From a virus, in the IMG/VR virus record IMGVR_UViG_3300021959_004502, positions 1 to 39,530 of that record: DNA of 39,530 bases; one strand, 5' to 3'. A program made the position numbers and the translations under genes. Shown in pieces: positions 30,140-37,560 of the stretch. Positions within the stretch are counted from its first letter, which is position 1, and each line of letters opens with the position of its first letter. Below the pieces are notes generated by a model. The model saw nothing but the letters and a program-made list of their open reading frames with translations, had not been told where the DNA came from and searched no databases.

Positions 30140-30774
30140 TAATTTTTCTTAATATAATATTGTACACTATCGTATACCAACTGATCAATTTTTATTTGAT
30201 CCTTAATTCTTTCAGCTAATACAGGTGTTGTGTTAATAAGATTTTCTAGATTATCTAATCTATCTTTCCAGTGTCTAACTGTTTGATGTTTGTTTGCTTT
30301 AGCGAACTTACTAAGTAGTGTAGGACAATTTTTTTCTGCCCAATCCTTAAAGTTTTCCTCCAAGGTTTCGTCACATTTAAAGAACGTTGTGCGTTGTATA
30401 GGAATACCTTCTATAAAACGACATTGTAGTTCAGTGTGTTCATCATGGGTACCGCCAGTGCCTAATAGCAGTGTTATTACATCTGGGTTATCAAGAATAG
30501 GATTATTTGGTTTTATAGGAGTGTATCGTTGTAACCATTCGCATATACCACTGACTACTCGTTTATGAGGATCTCTTAGTATTACTAGGTATTGATAATC
30601 ATCAGGCAGTGGTTCGTTGATAAAGTTGTGTTCTTGTCCACAAAATATTTGTTTTGTCCATGCAGTGGCATTTTTAGGAATATTTACATAGACTAGTTTG
30701 TCTTCATGCCTTACTCGGCAAGTGCCAAATGTATGTGCCGGCCATCTTATTTGATGTATTGAATCTTTTTTCAT
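30139..30774 (-). CDS. Sulfotransferase-like protein B
   Basis: A 211-residue paralogue of the next gene downstream. It carries VYVNIPKNATAW (K34 in the sulfate-donor loop) and YLVILRDPHKRVVSG (3'-phosphate-binding RDPxxR), with a similar helical C-terminus ending SVQYYIKKN. Tandem duplication followed by divergence suggests two acceptor positions or two stages of one glycan. It begins after a gap of 57 bases that contains an inverted repeat; the TAATG overlap joins it to protein A. Confidence 0.68.
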   Translation of the reverse strand: MKKDSIHQIRWPAHTFGTCRVRHEDKLVYVNIPKNATAWTKQIFCGQEHNFINEPLPDDYQYLVILRDPHKRVVSGICEWLQRYTPIKPNNPILDNPDVITLLLGTGGTHDEHTELQCRFIEGIPIQRTTFFKCDETLEENFKDWAEKNCPTLLSKFAKANKHQTVRHWKDRLDNLENLINTTPVLAERIKDQIKIDQLVYDSVQYYIKKN

Positions 30775-30780
30775 TTATCT

Positions 30781-30802
30781 TTGATCACTTTGGGCTGATC
30801 AA
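30781..30802. repeat. Inverted repeat TTGATCA...TGATCAA
   Basis: Perfect 7-base arms separated by 8 bases in the 57-base gap between a membrane protein stop and a sulfotransferase-like ATG; there is also a smaller GGAG/CTCC hairpin at about 30824-30834. There is no U tract on either strand, so this is not a clear terminator; a processing hairpin or protein-binding site is possible. Confidence 0.4.
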
Positions 30803-30831
30803 CCTCTACATGCTCTTAGGGAGCGACTCCG

Positions 30832-31113
30832 TTACCACCAATGGATGGCAACACCAAATCCAAATATATTTACCACAGCAAAGTAACTTGTTAATACCAA
30901 TGGCCACGCAAGTCCTCTGCGTAAGTATGCGTAGGCTCCTGCTATACTGCCTACAAAAAATCCTGGATACACTATGGCCATATTAGGTGCATCCGCTGTC
31001 ATGGCCAAATACAAACTGGCCGCAACCGTAAAAACAAAACTGGCTAGTTCAAACCCAAATGCTGTTGGATCAGATCTGTAACTCTTTTTCCAGAATTGCT
31101 TAACATTTTCCAA
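30832..31113 (-). CDS. Three-span membrane protein
   Basis: A 93-residue protein starting at a TTG (31113) directly after the upstream TAA; no in-frame ATG is near, and the next residues look conserved (YRSDPTAFGFE). Three hydrophobic segments follow (FELASFVFTVAASLYLAM, MAIVYPGFFVGSIAGAYAYL, WPLVLTSYFAVVNIFGFGVA). The style is like a small transporter or SWEET/PnuC fragment, but the identity is not clear. I recall similar proteins in marine T4-like phages. It is co-transcribed with the small gene before it from the sigma70 promoter at 31399-31427. Confidence 0.65.
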   Translation of the reverse strand: MENVKQFWKKSYRSDPTAFGFELASFVFTVAASLYLAMTADAPNMAIVYPGFFVGSIAGAYAYLRRGLAWPLVLTSYFAVVNIFGFGVAIHWW

Positions 31114-31377
31114 TTAAAGTGTATGTCCAACTGTAGATAAAATCTCTTCTAATAGTTGATGATCTTGTTGTTCTCTAGTAAAATCTGCTTTGTGAGCAAC
31201 TTTAATTGCTTTATTAAGAATACTAGGTTTGATCTGTAATTCTTCTGCTACTGCTTTAACAGTGTCACGTAGACCTTCGTTAAGCGTTTCAACTTCACGC
31301 ATGACCTGCATACCTTCGTTGACTAGTTGTGTTAATTTAATCTTCTGATCACCGCTAAATGTAATTGTTTCTGACAT
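31114..31377 (-). CDS. Small helical protein, possibly DsbA-like transcription factor
   Basis: An 87-residue helical protein (VNEGMQVMREVETLNEGLRDTVKAVAEEL, IKPSILNKAIKVAHK). Size and the late helical segment of Lys/His with NKAIKVAHKADF are reminiscent of T4 DsbA, a double-stranded DNA-binding protein that acts at late promoters; this is a tentative match from memory. GGAG before the ATG and a near-consensus sigma70 promoter just upstream indicate that it is expressed early and well. Confidence 0.5.
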   Translation of the reverse strand: MSETITFSGDQKIKLTQLVNEGMQVMREVETLNEGLRDTVKAVAEELQIKPSILNKAIKVAHKADFTREQQDHQLLEEILSTVGHTL

Positions 31378-31398
31378 ATGATTCTCCTTTATGCTGTT

Positions 31399-31427
31399 AT
31401 AATATATGAGTATTTAATGTTTGTCAA
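31399..31427 (-). promoter_or_regulatory. Sigma70 promoter of the small DsbA-like gene
   Basis: TTGACA (31427-31422), 17 bases, TATTAT (31404-31399) on the minus strand; 11 of 12 positions fit consensus. The -35 overlaps the last codons of the SGNH-like gene. The leader to the ATG at 31377 would be short, about 15 bases, with AAAGGAG as ribosome binding site. Confidence 0.75.
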
Positions 31428-32085
31428 TACATTGTTGATAATAATTGGCCAAATTATCATGTATTGTTTGATCAGTTATATGGTAGTAAGGACGGTGTGT
31501 GCGTGTGTCTGCATAGTCCCAAAGACATAGTTTGCTACGATATTGGTCATATTTGGTAAAATAAGTTCCTACTCCACCGTAACTAGGATGTTCAAATCCA
31601 CCTTGATCAAATTGAAATGGTATATTTGAATCCACTAATCTTTGTAGAGTTGCTTCAATAATAAGACTGTCTCTGTGTATAGCAACATCAATATCAAAAA
31701 AGTTTTTATTGTAACTGTCCAATTGATCTCTTTGTTCTTGTGTGAGTGCTAGTGCAGTCTTAGTTGACCATATTGTATAACTAGTTAGATCTTTATCTGT
31801 ATTATCTTGTTCTGTTAAACTATAAAATCTATCAAACAAACTGTCTTGCTTTTGTTCTGTGTACTGCACAATATCACGTGTAACAGATGTAAACTCAACT
31901 ATAATAAACTTAGCCTGTTGTTTAATAGCATGTTCTACCTGTAAGGCTATCAATTGATTGTTTGCACAGACACTGCCTAAACTAACTGCGTCTAGTTGTT
32001 TAGTCCAAGGTGTATGAGCATAGTCTTGATCGTCTACTGTAAAACTATCACCGCATATATAAACGGATTGCATCAAATATTTCAT
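31414..32085 (-). CDS. SGNH-like hydrolase 2
   Basis: A 223-residue protein beginning MKYLMQSVYICGDSFTVDD, with GDSF as a block I SGNH nucleophile. FIIVEFTSVTRD is a likely block II strand, and the C-terminal YYHITDQTIHDNLANYY could carry the catalytic D/H. Overlap with the gene before it is 38 bases, so the start could also be the second ATG at 32073 (MQSVYICGDS). It belongs to a run of surface-modifying enzymes; substrate unknown. Weaker than the first SGNH protein. Confidence 0.5.
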   Translation of the reverse strand: MKYLMQSVYICGDSFTVDDQDYAHTPWTKQLDAVSLGSVCANNQLIALQVEHAIKQQAKFIIVEFTSVTRDIVQYTEQKQDSLFDRFYSLTEQDNTDKDLTSYTIWSTKTALALTQEQRDQLDSYNKNFFDIDVAIHRDSLIIEATLQRLVDSNIPFQFDQGGFEHPSYGGVGTYFTKYDQYRSKLCLWDYADTRTHRPYYHITDQTIHDNLANYYQQCIDKH

Positions 32086-32746
32086 CCTTTGTATATTTGT
32101 ATGGCATTAAATTATATTTTGTGCCAATCATTAACTCGTCGTTGGGTTTATAAAATTCTGCTACTATTTCTCTATTAGGTATAGGTTCACTGACTAGATT
32201 ATCTATGGTCATTGATGTTCTAGACATAATGTCAGTTAAGTCTTTTTCTAAATCATCTAAGATATACCATTGCTGTACTGTGCCTAAGTTAATTTTATCT
32301 ACCCAAGGTGTTTTATGTTTAATATCATAGATAATGTTTTTAGTAATGTCATTGCCTATTAGACTGGGCAGTCTAACAATGTGATAATAATGATACCAAC
32401 TCTTAACTAAATTTTCTATCTTTAATCTATTACTACCGTATACTGTGTCTGGATTAATCTGTGTATCACATGTGGATATTAATACCACACGTTTAGTTTT
32501 AGTCATTAACAGACAGCGTATTAATATTTCAGTTGATGCTGTGTCTGCATCTGGATTTTCACTGACCCATATTCTATTTGAACTAGGTGCGGCCACATAC
32601 ACAGTGTCGTAGTCATTCATTGGTAAATCTAACAGTGTTTTACTGTTAAATGTGTGTGTTGGGTTAACAAACTTAGCTAAACGTTTGCCTATTAATCCCT
32701 CACCAACTATTGCTATATTGTTTGATTTGATCAAAGTATTTTTCAA
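32048..32746 (-). CDS. Short NAD-dependent epimerase/dehydratase-like protein
   Basis: A 232-residue Rossmann protein: IAIVGEGLIGKRLAKFV gives the dinucleotide loop, TVYVAAPSS a following strand, VLISTCDTQ the catalytic strand, and VYGSNRLKIENL contains a Y/K pair in the position of YxxxK. HIVRLPSLIGN matches the R-P-x-x-xxG part of epimerases. It lacks about 80 residues compared with GalE. Likely to act on a nucleotide sugar. Overlap with the GT10-like gene before it is 47 bases. Confidence 0.65.
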   Translation of the reverse strand: MKNTLIKSNNIAIVGEGLIGKRLAKFVNPTHTFNSKTLLDLPMNDYDTVYVAAPSSNRIWVSENPDADTASTEILIRCLLMTKTKRVVLISTCDTQINPDTVYGSNRLKIENLVKSWYHYYHIVRLPSLIGNDITKNIIYDIKHKTPWVDKINLGTVQQWYILDDLEKDLTDIMSRTSMTIDNLVSEPIPNREIVAEFYKPNDELMIGTKYNLMPYKYTKDEIFDAIRLYMR

Positions 32747-33596
32747 ATTGTCCTAAGGCCCATTTAGTATTATAAAATCTATTATGGTTATTGTCAAGTC
32801 TGAACTGAGTATCTGATCCTTCAAAGTATTCGTCAGGTTGTTGATTAAGTCTTTCTATTTCACTGATAATCATTTTGAGTCGTAGATCGTCATCCTCTTC
32901 TAGATCATAACTCTCATCAATGATATTATCAAATGTATCAAATCCCCAAGTCTTAAGCCATTCAAGTATTCTAGGTGGTCCCCATACAATAAAAGGATGC
33001 TTAAATGCCATTGGCTTTAATACTTTTTCACTGTGACTCATTGGATCAGCAATTAGTTGACTTTCTACTACAACACTATAGTTTGTACGATCATACCATT
33101 CAGGATTAACATAACGTTGCCAGTTGCCGTGTTTGCTGTTTATATCGTCTGGAAGTTGAATACCTATACCATTGTAACTATAAACAGCACGGCCTAGATG
33201 TGGTTGTATAGCTCTCCATATTTGATCTCTGTGAGGTTTTTTAAGATTCATTGGCATAAGAAATGTTTTAGCAGGATGCAATACTTCTCTTTGCCATTGA
33301 TTATATCCTAACTCATTATACCATAAGCATTCGTTAGCAATAGCAAACCATCCATTGCTACGTATAACTTTGAGATATTCTGTGTCTTGTATTTCTGGGT
33401 TTTCCCAAGGATCCCATAAGTGATCTATAATAGCAGGCCTATTCAGACTCTTAGCCCATTCCCAATCTTGCCAATGTACATAGACCATACCGTCGTCGTT
33501 TAGATCGTAACTTATATCAAAGTATTGTTTGTATAGTTCTTCTAAATAAAATGCTGTAGCATTTGACCAACTATTTTCTTTTAGTATTAGTTTCAT
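32700..33596 (-). CDS. Glycosyltransferase, GT10-like paralogue
   Basis: A 298-residue protein. NYSVVVESQLIAD, SEKVLKPMAFKHPFIVWGPP and WGFDTFDNIIDESYDLEED resemble the donor-binding domain of the GT10-like protein at 17238-18107 in order and spacing, including the FD-x-IID-x-SYDL end. The N-terminal part is different (WSNATAFYLEELYKQYF). Donor and acceptor unknown. It begins within the end of the upstream oxygenase gene. Confidence 0.62.
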   Translation of the reverse strand: MKLILKENSWSNATAFYLEELYKQYFDISYDLNDDGMVYVHWQDWEWAKSLNRPAIIDHLWDPWENPEIQDTEYLKVIRSNGWFAIANECLWYNELGYNQWQREVLHPAKTFLMPMNLKKPHRDQIWRAIQPHLGRAVYSYNGIGIQLPDDINSKHGNWQRYVNPEWYDRTNYSVVVESQLIADPMSHSEKVLKPMAFKHPFIVWGPPRILEWLKTWGFDTFDNIIDESYDLEEDDDLRLKMIISEIERLNQQPDEYFEGSDTQFRLDNNHNRFYNTKWALGQFEKYFDQIKQYSNSW

Positions 33597-34104
33597 CTTT
33601 AAGCCAATTTATATATAAACATTTTCTATAGTCTACACCACTAACTTCACCTACTAGACCGTGCTTAATTTCACTGCTATTAAATAATAACATACCTGTA
33701 TTCTTAGTGTATGGAATAACAAAACGTTCTGGATCATAAAAACAAGTACCCATAGATTCTTCCCCTTGACCATCTAGATATATAATCATAACATCTCTTA
33801 AAATATCAACGTCACGGTGTATAAGATTTCTGTATCCAGGATAATCTCTCCATAGTTCAATACTAATTTTTCCTACAATGTCTAATTGTTTAATTACTTC
33901 TTTGTATAACTCTTCTGAGTTCTTAAAAAGATAAACTTCTCTATGTGCAGTGGGCAAAGGTGCAGGTAAGTCTGGACTGTCACCGGCAGGCCATTCGTGT
34001 GTAGGAGTAAATTGATCACAGAAATCAATAATTTTATCTAAAAATTTTGAATCAAATACGTCAGTGACTATAAATCCGTTAGGAGAGAGCTGTTGTGTTT
34101 CCAT
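33571..34104 (-). CDS. 2OG-Fe(II) oxygenase family protein
   Basis: A 177-residue protein with a clear dioxygenase pattern: H96-R-D98 in LIHRDVD, strand VMIIYLDG, CFYDPERFVIPYTKNTGMLLFNSS, H148 in EIKHGL, and R160 at the 2-oxoglutarate position. The length and layout match prolyl 4-hydroxylase-like phage proteins. It may hydroxylate a virion protein or a glycan precursor. A 7-base inverted repeat (TACTATT/AATAGTA) sits just upstream, 34105-34121, where TATTAAATA may act as a weak promoter. Confidence 0.75.
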   Translation of the reverse strand: METQQLSPNGFIVTDVFDSKFLDKIIDFCDQFTPTHEWPAGDSPDLPAPLPTAHREVYLFKNSEELYKEVIKQLDIVGKISIELWRDYPGYRNLIHRDVDILRDVMIIYLDGQGEESMGTCFYDPERFVIPYTKNTGMLLFNSSEIKHGLVGEVSGVDYRKCLYINWLKDETNTKRK

Positions 34105-34125
34105 ACTACTATTTAATAGTATAGA

Positions 34126-36009
34126 TTAACGTGCTAGGATTTTTTCTAAGGCTTTTTTGAGCTGGTCAATCTCTTGATCTTGATAACGATCTTTTAAAGA
34201 GTTATTGCCAATTGCTTGATCATGTTTCTTATCAACCTGTGCTTGACCAGCAATATCTGCTTCTTCTTTATCGTTTTCTTGATCTAAGCGATCAATGTCT
34301 TGAGTTTTTTCTGAATCTTTATCAGCAACAAAAGTAACTAAACTTGCTAACGGATCACCTTTGGTCATGGCGCCATACTTTAAGCCTGCTTTTTTAAGGG
34401 CTATTTTAGTTTTAGCATCTAGTTTTTTTGTATCAATTGCATCTTCTTCTTTGTCTTCTTGTTGTAGTAAGCCTGCTGTACCACGTTTTGTTTTTGCCAA
34501 AGTCATTAAGTCATCATTGTCTAATGGACCAATTGAGTTAACATCTTTACGTGTAGGCATACCTAGGTCAACCCAAAGTTTAAATTCTTTTTCTGTTGGG
34601 GTTGAGTATGGTGACCAATCCATAGATACTTCTTTACCATCTTTAGTTGCTGAGTGGAAGATTTTTCTATTGTCTTCGTATTCTTCTACGTCTTTAGTAT
34701 AAGTCCAACCTTTATAGTCTTCAGTAACTGTCTCAACACTTTCAGTTGTTTGCTCAATCCAGCCATTGCCATCACAAGCATCACATTCTTCAAAATCTTC
34801 TTCACCGTCATCGTTTGTGTATTCTATTTCGCCTGTGCCACCACAGTTGTTACAACCTACTTGTTCCCAATCTTTTTCGTATTCACCTGGACCGTAGTCT
34901 GCTACTGTTAACCAATCAAAGTTATTTGGTGTATAATCACCTTTTTTGTTTAATACATACAGTACAACTTTGTCTGCCATGTCGTCTAAGTGATCAAACT
35001 TACCTACATGTTTTTCAATCCACTCATATGAACTATTACTAAAGTTATCACCGTCATTACCGTGTCTGTAAATAATTTTACCTACAGCTCTTAATAGTTC
35101 ACCTTCAACAGTGTCTGCTTTGCCTTGTTTAGGAACTAGCTGATCATATAAATCACCATAAGCATCTTGATACTCGCCTGTACCACTCCAGTAGCGAGAA
35201 TGATTATCAAAGTCCATTATTCTACGTTTAGGGGTTGGATCTTCTTTTAGTTTATATTCTTTAACAGCTTCTTTTTTCTTAACATCTAAAACTTTGTATG
35301 GATTACCAAAACTTAAAAACTTTTCTTGTGCCTTTTTAGCATTTACTGATTTAATTGTATGTGTTCTAGTACCAGTGAACTGTGGATCTTTATATGTTAT
35401 TTCAAATTCAGCTTCATTCATTTCTTTATCATCACAATGACATTCATCCTCGCCTGTTACAGGACATTTGCCACAGTTCTCATTTACTTTTTGAAGTTCG
35501 TGTTTAACTGCTCTATGATCACTTAGTCCTGGTTTGATTGCTTCAATTTTTTCAACAGCACCTGTCATATTATCTTCGTTGTCCTGTGCTATTTTAATAG
35601 CCTGCATAACTTCAAAGTCTGAGTATTGACCTGTACCTACGTTGTTTGAATCATATTCTAAATTTAATACTCGATCTTTTTGCATATCTTTCATACGTTC
35701 TTGATCAATGTCTTTTAGTTTACCTGGACCCATTCTATAGTCACGATCTTCTAGATTATCTTGAATCCAATTAACATCACCAAACAAGTCAGCAGTTTTG
35801 TCGCCACCGTCTCTGTTAGCTTTCCATAATGATAACAAGTATCTTGCTTCATCATATCTAACAGGAAACTGTTCAGGACCTACTTTAAGGTCAATGTCTT
35901 TACTATCTTTGACTGCGTGTATTAGCTGTCTAATAGTTTCAACACCTGCGGCCGCACCGTATGCTGATTCTTTGATAGTGTCGTTTGGAAATAATTGCGT
36001 GATTAACAT
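34126..36009 (-). CDS. Large hypothetical protein with two cysteine clusters
   Basis: A 627-residue acidic protein. Near 179-192 lies C-GK-C-(7)-C-H-C, a compact metal-binding set. Near 390-425 is a DnaJ-type zinc finger half, CNNCGGTGEIEY and CDACDGNGW. The last 100 residues are charged helices with several Lys/Asp/Gln repeats and a final coiled coil (DRYQDQEIDQLKKALEKILAR). The opening MLITQLFPNDTIKESAYGAAAG has an aliphatic start typical of phage virion-associated proteins in this region. No enzyme motif. A GATAAATA box ends five bases before the ATG, so it is probably late. Function unknown. Confidence 0.7.
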   Translation of the reverse strand: MLITQLFPNDTIKESAYGAAAGVETIRQLIHAVKDSKDIDLKVGPEQFPVRYDEARYLLSLWKANRDGGDKTADLFGDVNWIQDNLEDRDYRMGPGKLKDIDQERMKDMQKDRVLNLEYDSNNVGTGQYSDFEVMQAIKIAQDNEDNMTGAVEKIEAIKPGLSDHRAVKHELQKVNENCGKCPVTGEDECHCDDKEMNEAEFEITYKDPQFTGTRTHTIKSVNAKKAQEKFLSFGNPYKVLDVKKKEAVKEYKLKEDPTPKRRIMDFDNHSRYWSGTGEYQDAYGDLYDQLVPKQGKADTVEGELLRAVGKIIYRHGNDGDNFSNSSYEWIEKHVGKFDHLDDMADKVVLYVLNKKGDYTPNNFDWLTVADYGPGEYEKDWEQVGCNNCGGTGEIEYTNDDGEEDFEECDACDGNGWIEQTTESVETVTEDYKGWTYTKDVEEYEDNRKIFHSATKDGKEVSMDWSPYSTPTEKEFKLWVDLGMPTRKDVNSIGPLDNDDLMTLAKTKRGTAGLLQQEDKEEDAIDTKKLDAKTKIALKKAGLKYGAMTKGDPLASLVTFVADKDSEKTQDIDRLDQENDKEEADIAGQAQVDKKHDQAIGNNSLKDRYQDQEIDQLKKALEKILAR

Positions 36010-36014
36010 AAAAG

Positions 36015-36022
36015 TATTTATC
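36015..36022 (-). promoter_or_regulatory. Late-type promoter box GATAAATA
   Basis: The box stands five bases before the ATG (36009) of the 627-residue protein. AGGA overlaps its upstream edge but lies 11 bases from the ATG, further than usual. The spacing is the same as at three other genes here. Confidence 0.5.
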
Positions 36023-36424
36023 CTATGGTCTTTTTATAGGTCCACCAAAGATACTAGTACCTTTCATGTCCAATGCGTTGTCTGATGGCTTTTGTTTTTT
36101 AGGTTTAGGACCTTTATAACCAGTTACATGTGGGTTTGCCACTGAAGCAATACTACCTGCTGACGTAGCACCTGCTGATGCTGTTTCACTGATAGCACCA
36201 TCAATGGCATCGTGTGTAAGAGTTTTATGTACAGAATTAATGTAGTCTTGAGCTTTTGTAATTTTACTTGCTACCCAGCCAGGAATACCTCGTTCTTCAG
36301 AAGCATATTGATTTAACAGTTTAAGTAACTGCATCGAGTCTTGTGCTAATTGCATTAGATCTGCTTTAGCCATTCTAACTTCATGATCTAAATGTTCTTC
36401 TCTTACTAATTCGTTTGCTTTCAT
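36023..36424 (-). CDS. Hypothetical helical protein, probably virion-related
   Basis: A 133-residue protein. The N-terminal 85 residues are amphipathic helices (ELVREEHLDHEVRMAKADLMQLAQDSMQL, VASKITKAQDYINSVHKTL). Then comes a small-residue linker (SAGATSAGSIASVANP) and a basic Pro/Lys-rich tail (GYKGPKPKKQKP). I remember similar proteins in marine T4-like phages, without known function. It overlaps the upstream gene by 4 bases. Confidence 0.65.
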   Translation of the reverse strand: MKANELVREEHLDHEVRMAKADLMQLAQDSMQLLKLLNQYASEERGIPGWVASKITKAQDYINSVHKTLTHDAIDGAISETASAGATSAGSIASVANPHVTGYKGPKPKKQKPSDNALDMKGTSIFGGPIKRP

Positions 36425-36699
36425 TCTACTATAATCCTATGGTTGTCTACACGAGCATTTTCAACTTTAATGTTGCTAATTGTAAACACTCCTGATCCAG
36501 GTTCTACTCTCTCTATTCTAAGATCATATTCACCCTTGTCAAGTCTTAAAGGAGCATGTTCTAATAGATAAGTTTTTGATGGTACCCAGCGCCATTGACG
36601 TTCACTTAATAAGTGTTTACCAAGCCAGGTCCTATAAACATCACCTTGGCTACCTTCACAATGTACTTCAAAATCTAATTTTATTTCATGCTTTTCCAT
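36421..36699 (-). CDS. Hypothetical beta-rich protein
   Basis: A 92-residue protein, beta-strand rich (IKLDFEVHCEG, YDLRIERVEPGSGVFTISNIKVENARV), with the look of a small carbohydrate-binding or beta-sandwich module (the end VENARVDNHRIIVE is like a lectin strand). A GATAAATA box lies six bases before the ATG (36699). No close family recognised. Confidence 0.6.
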   Translation of the reverse strand: MEKHEIKLDFEVHCEGSQGDVYRTWLGKHLLSERQWRWVPSKTYLLEHAPLRLDKGEYDLRIERVEPGSGVFTISNIKVENARVDNHRIIVE

Positions 36700-37465
36700 T
36701 GTTAGTATTTATCTTCATTAGTTTTAAATACATTTCACTATCTGAACGATTATGGTTATACGCAATTTTAATTAGTTTAAGCAATCGTTCCTTGTCAAGA
36801 TCAACATGATCAACAAATGTCTGATCGTTTGTTAGACGAGTAACTTCCTCCTCAATGACAGCATCAATACTAGGTGTTGTGTATGTTGAATATACTAAAT
36901 GTAGTCTTGGAATACCACCATAGTTCATAGCAGTATGTATTTCATCTGTAATAATATGATAAACACCACCATAAGGCATTTGACTTAGTTCTTTTCCATT
37001 TAAAAAATAACAATACTTGTTAGTAATAATAGGTATATGGAAACGTATTGATTCAAAGTCAATGTGCATAGGATAAGCATACTCACTGGGCAACCAAGCT
37101 AATCTAACACGACCTATACCAAAGCCTGTATAATGTTCTAATTCTTGGGCTATCTGTTGTGTATATTCTGTGTTTGGGTGCCAGTCTGTGTATAAAGTAT
37201 TATCTGCACGATTAGTATCTTTTGGGCGTCCAAATCTTAATACTCCGTCTGCTGTAGATATTAAATCTTCTTTAGGGTCAGTCCAACGTGTTTCACCAGG
37301 TGGCAAACGTAGACTAACAGGATTATATCCATAGTCATTATCTGCAATTACAGACAATATTTCATTGGAAATACGATTGTAGTCAACTTGAAAATTAAGT
37401 TGTTGTACATTTTTAGTGATAGGGTACTGACAAATATCCTGGTGTGCTTCAAATAATATGCTCAT
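36686..37465 (-). CDS. Aspartyl/prolyl hydroxylase-like 2OG oxygenase
   Basis: A 259-residue protein. H134-I-D136 in YPMHIDFES, RFHIPIITN, YHIITDEIHTAMN with H177, and R187 in IPRLHLVYSTY reproduce the H-x-D...H...R pattern and strand order of aspartyl beta-hydroxylase-like enzymes. N-terminal 120 residues have mixed structure; the last 60 are helical (VDLDKERLLKLIKIAY). It could hydroxylate a phage virion or host protein. A perfect TATAAATA box stands five bases before the ATG, and there is no visible ribosome binding site. Confidence 0.7.
   Translation of the reverse strand: MSILFEAHQDICQYPITKNVQQLNFQVDYNRISNEILSVIADNDYGYNPVSLRLPPGETRWTDPKEDLISTADGVLRFGRPKDTNRADNTLYTDWHPNTEYTQQIAQELEHYTGFGIGRVRLAWLPSEYAYPMHIDFESIRFHIPIITNKYCYFLNGKELSQMPYGGVYHIITDEIHTAMNYGGIPRLHLVYSTYTTPSIDAVIEEEVTRLTNDQTFVDHVDLDKERLLKLIKIAYNHNRSDSEMYLKLMKINTNNGKA
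36706..36713 (-). promoter_or_regulatory. Late-type promoter box GATAAATA
   Basis: GATAAATA on the minus strand ends six bases before the ATG at 36699 and lies within the last codons of the upstream oxygenase-like gene. No ribosome binding site stands at a normal distance. Confidence 0.5.
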
Positions 37466-37470
37466 ACGGA

Positions 37471-37478
37471 TATTTATA
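37471..37478 (-). promoter_or_regulatory. Late promoter box TATAAATA, perfect match
   Basis: Exact T4 late consensus on the minus strand, five bases before the ATG at 37465 and right after a long hairpin. It is the best of the seven boxes at gene starts. Confidence 0.65.
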
Positions 37479-37488
37479 AGGTAAGAGT

Positions 37489-37530
37489 GACCCCTTTAAA
37501 ATTAGTTCCGAGGTAATTTAAGGCGGGGTC
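37489..37530 (-). terminator. Large imperfect hairpin between genes
   Basis: On the minus strand GACCCCGCCTTAAATTA and TAATTTTAAAGGGGTC face each other around a 9-base loop, with one or two bulges; total about 42 bases. It lies 30 bases after the stop of the EF-hand gene and directly before the TATAAATA box. It has a GC base and AT-rich upper stem but no proper U tract, so either an unusual terminator or an RNA-stabilising/processing structure. A second, weaker stem (CCTAC/GTAGG) is at 37534-37553. Confidence 0.5.
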
Positions 37531-37560
37531 TAACCTACAAGTCCTAAGGTAGGATTGTTC

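Noticed and set aside
33571-34121. TATTAAATA before the oxygenase as an eighth late promoter at a gene start
   Set aside because: It deviates from the ATAAATA core by an inserted T and sits in an inverted repeat; too weak to list as a promoter.
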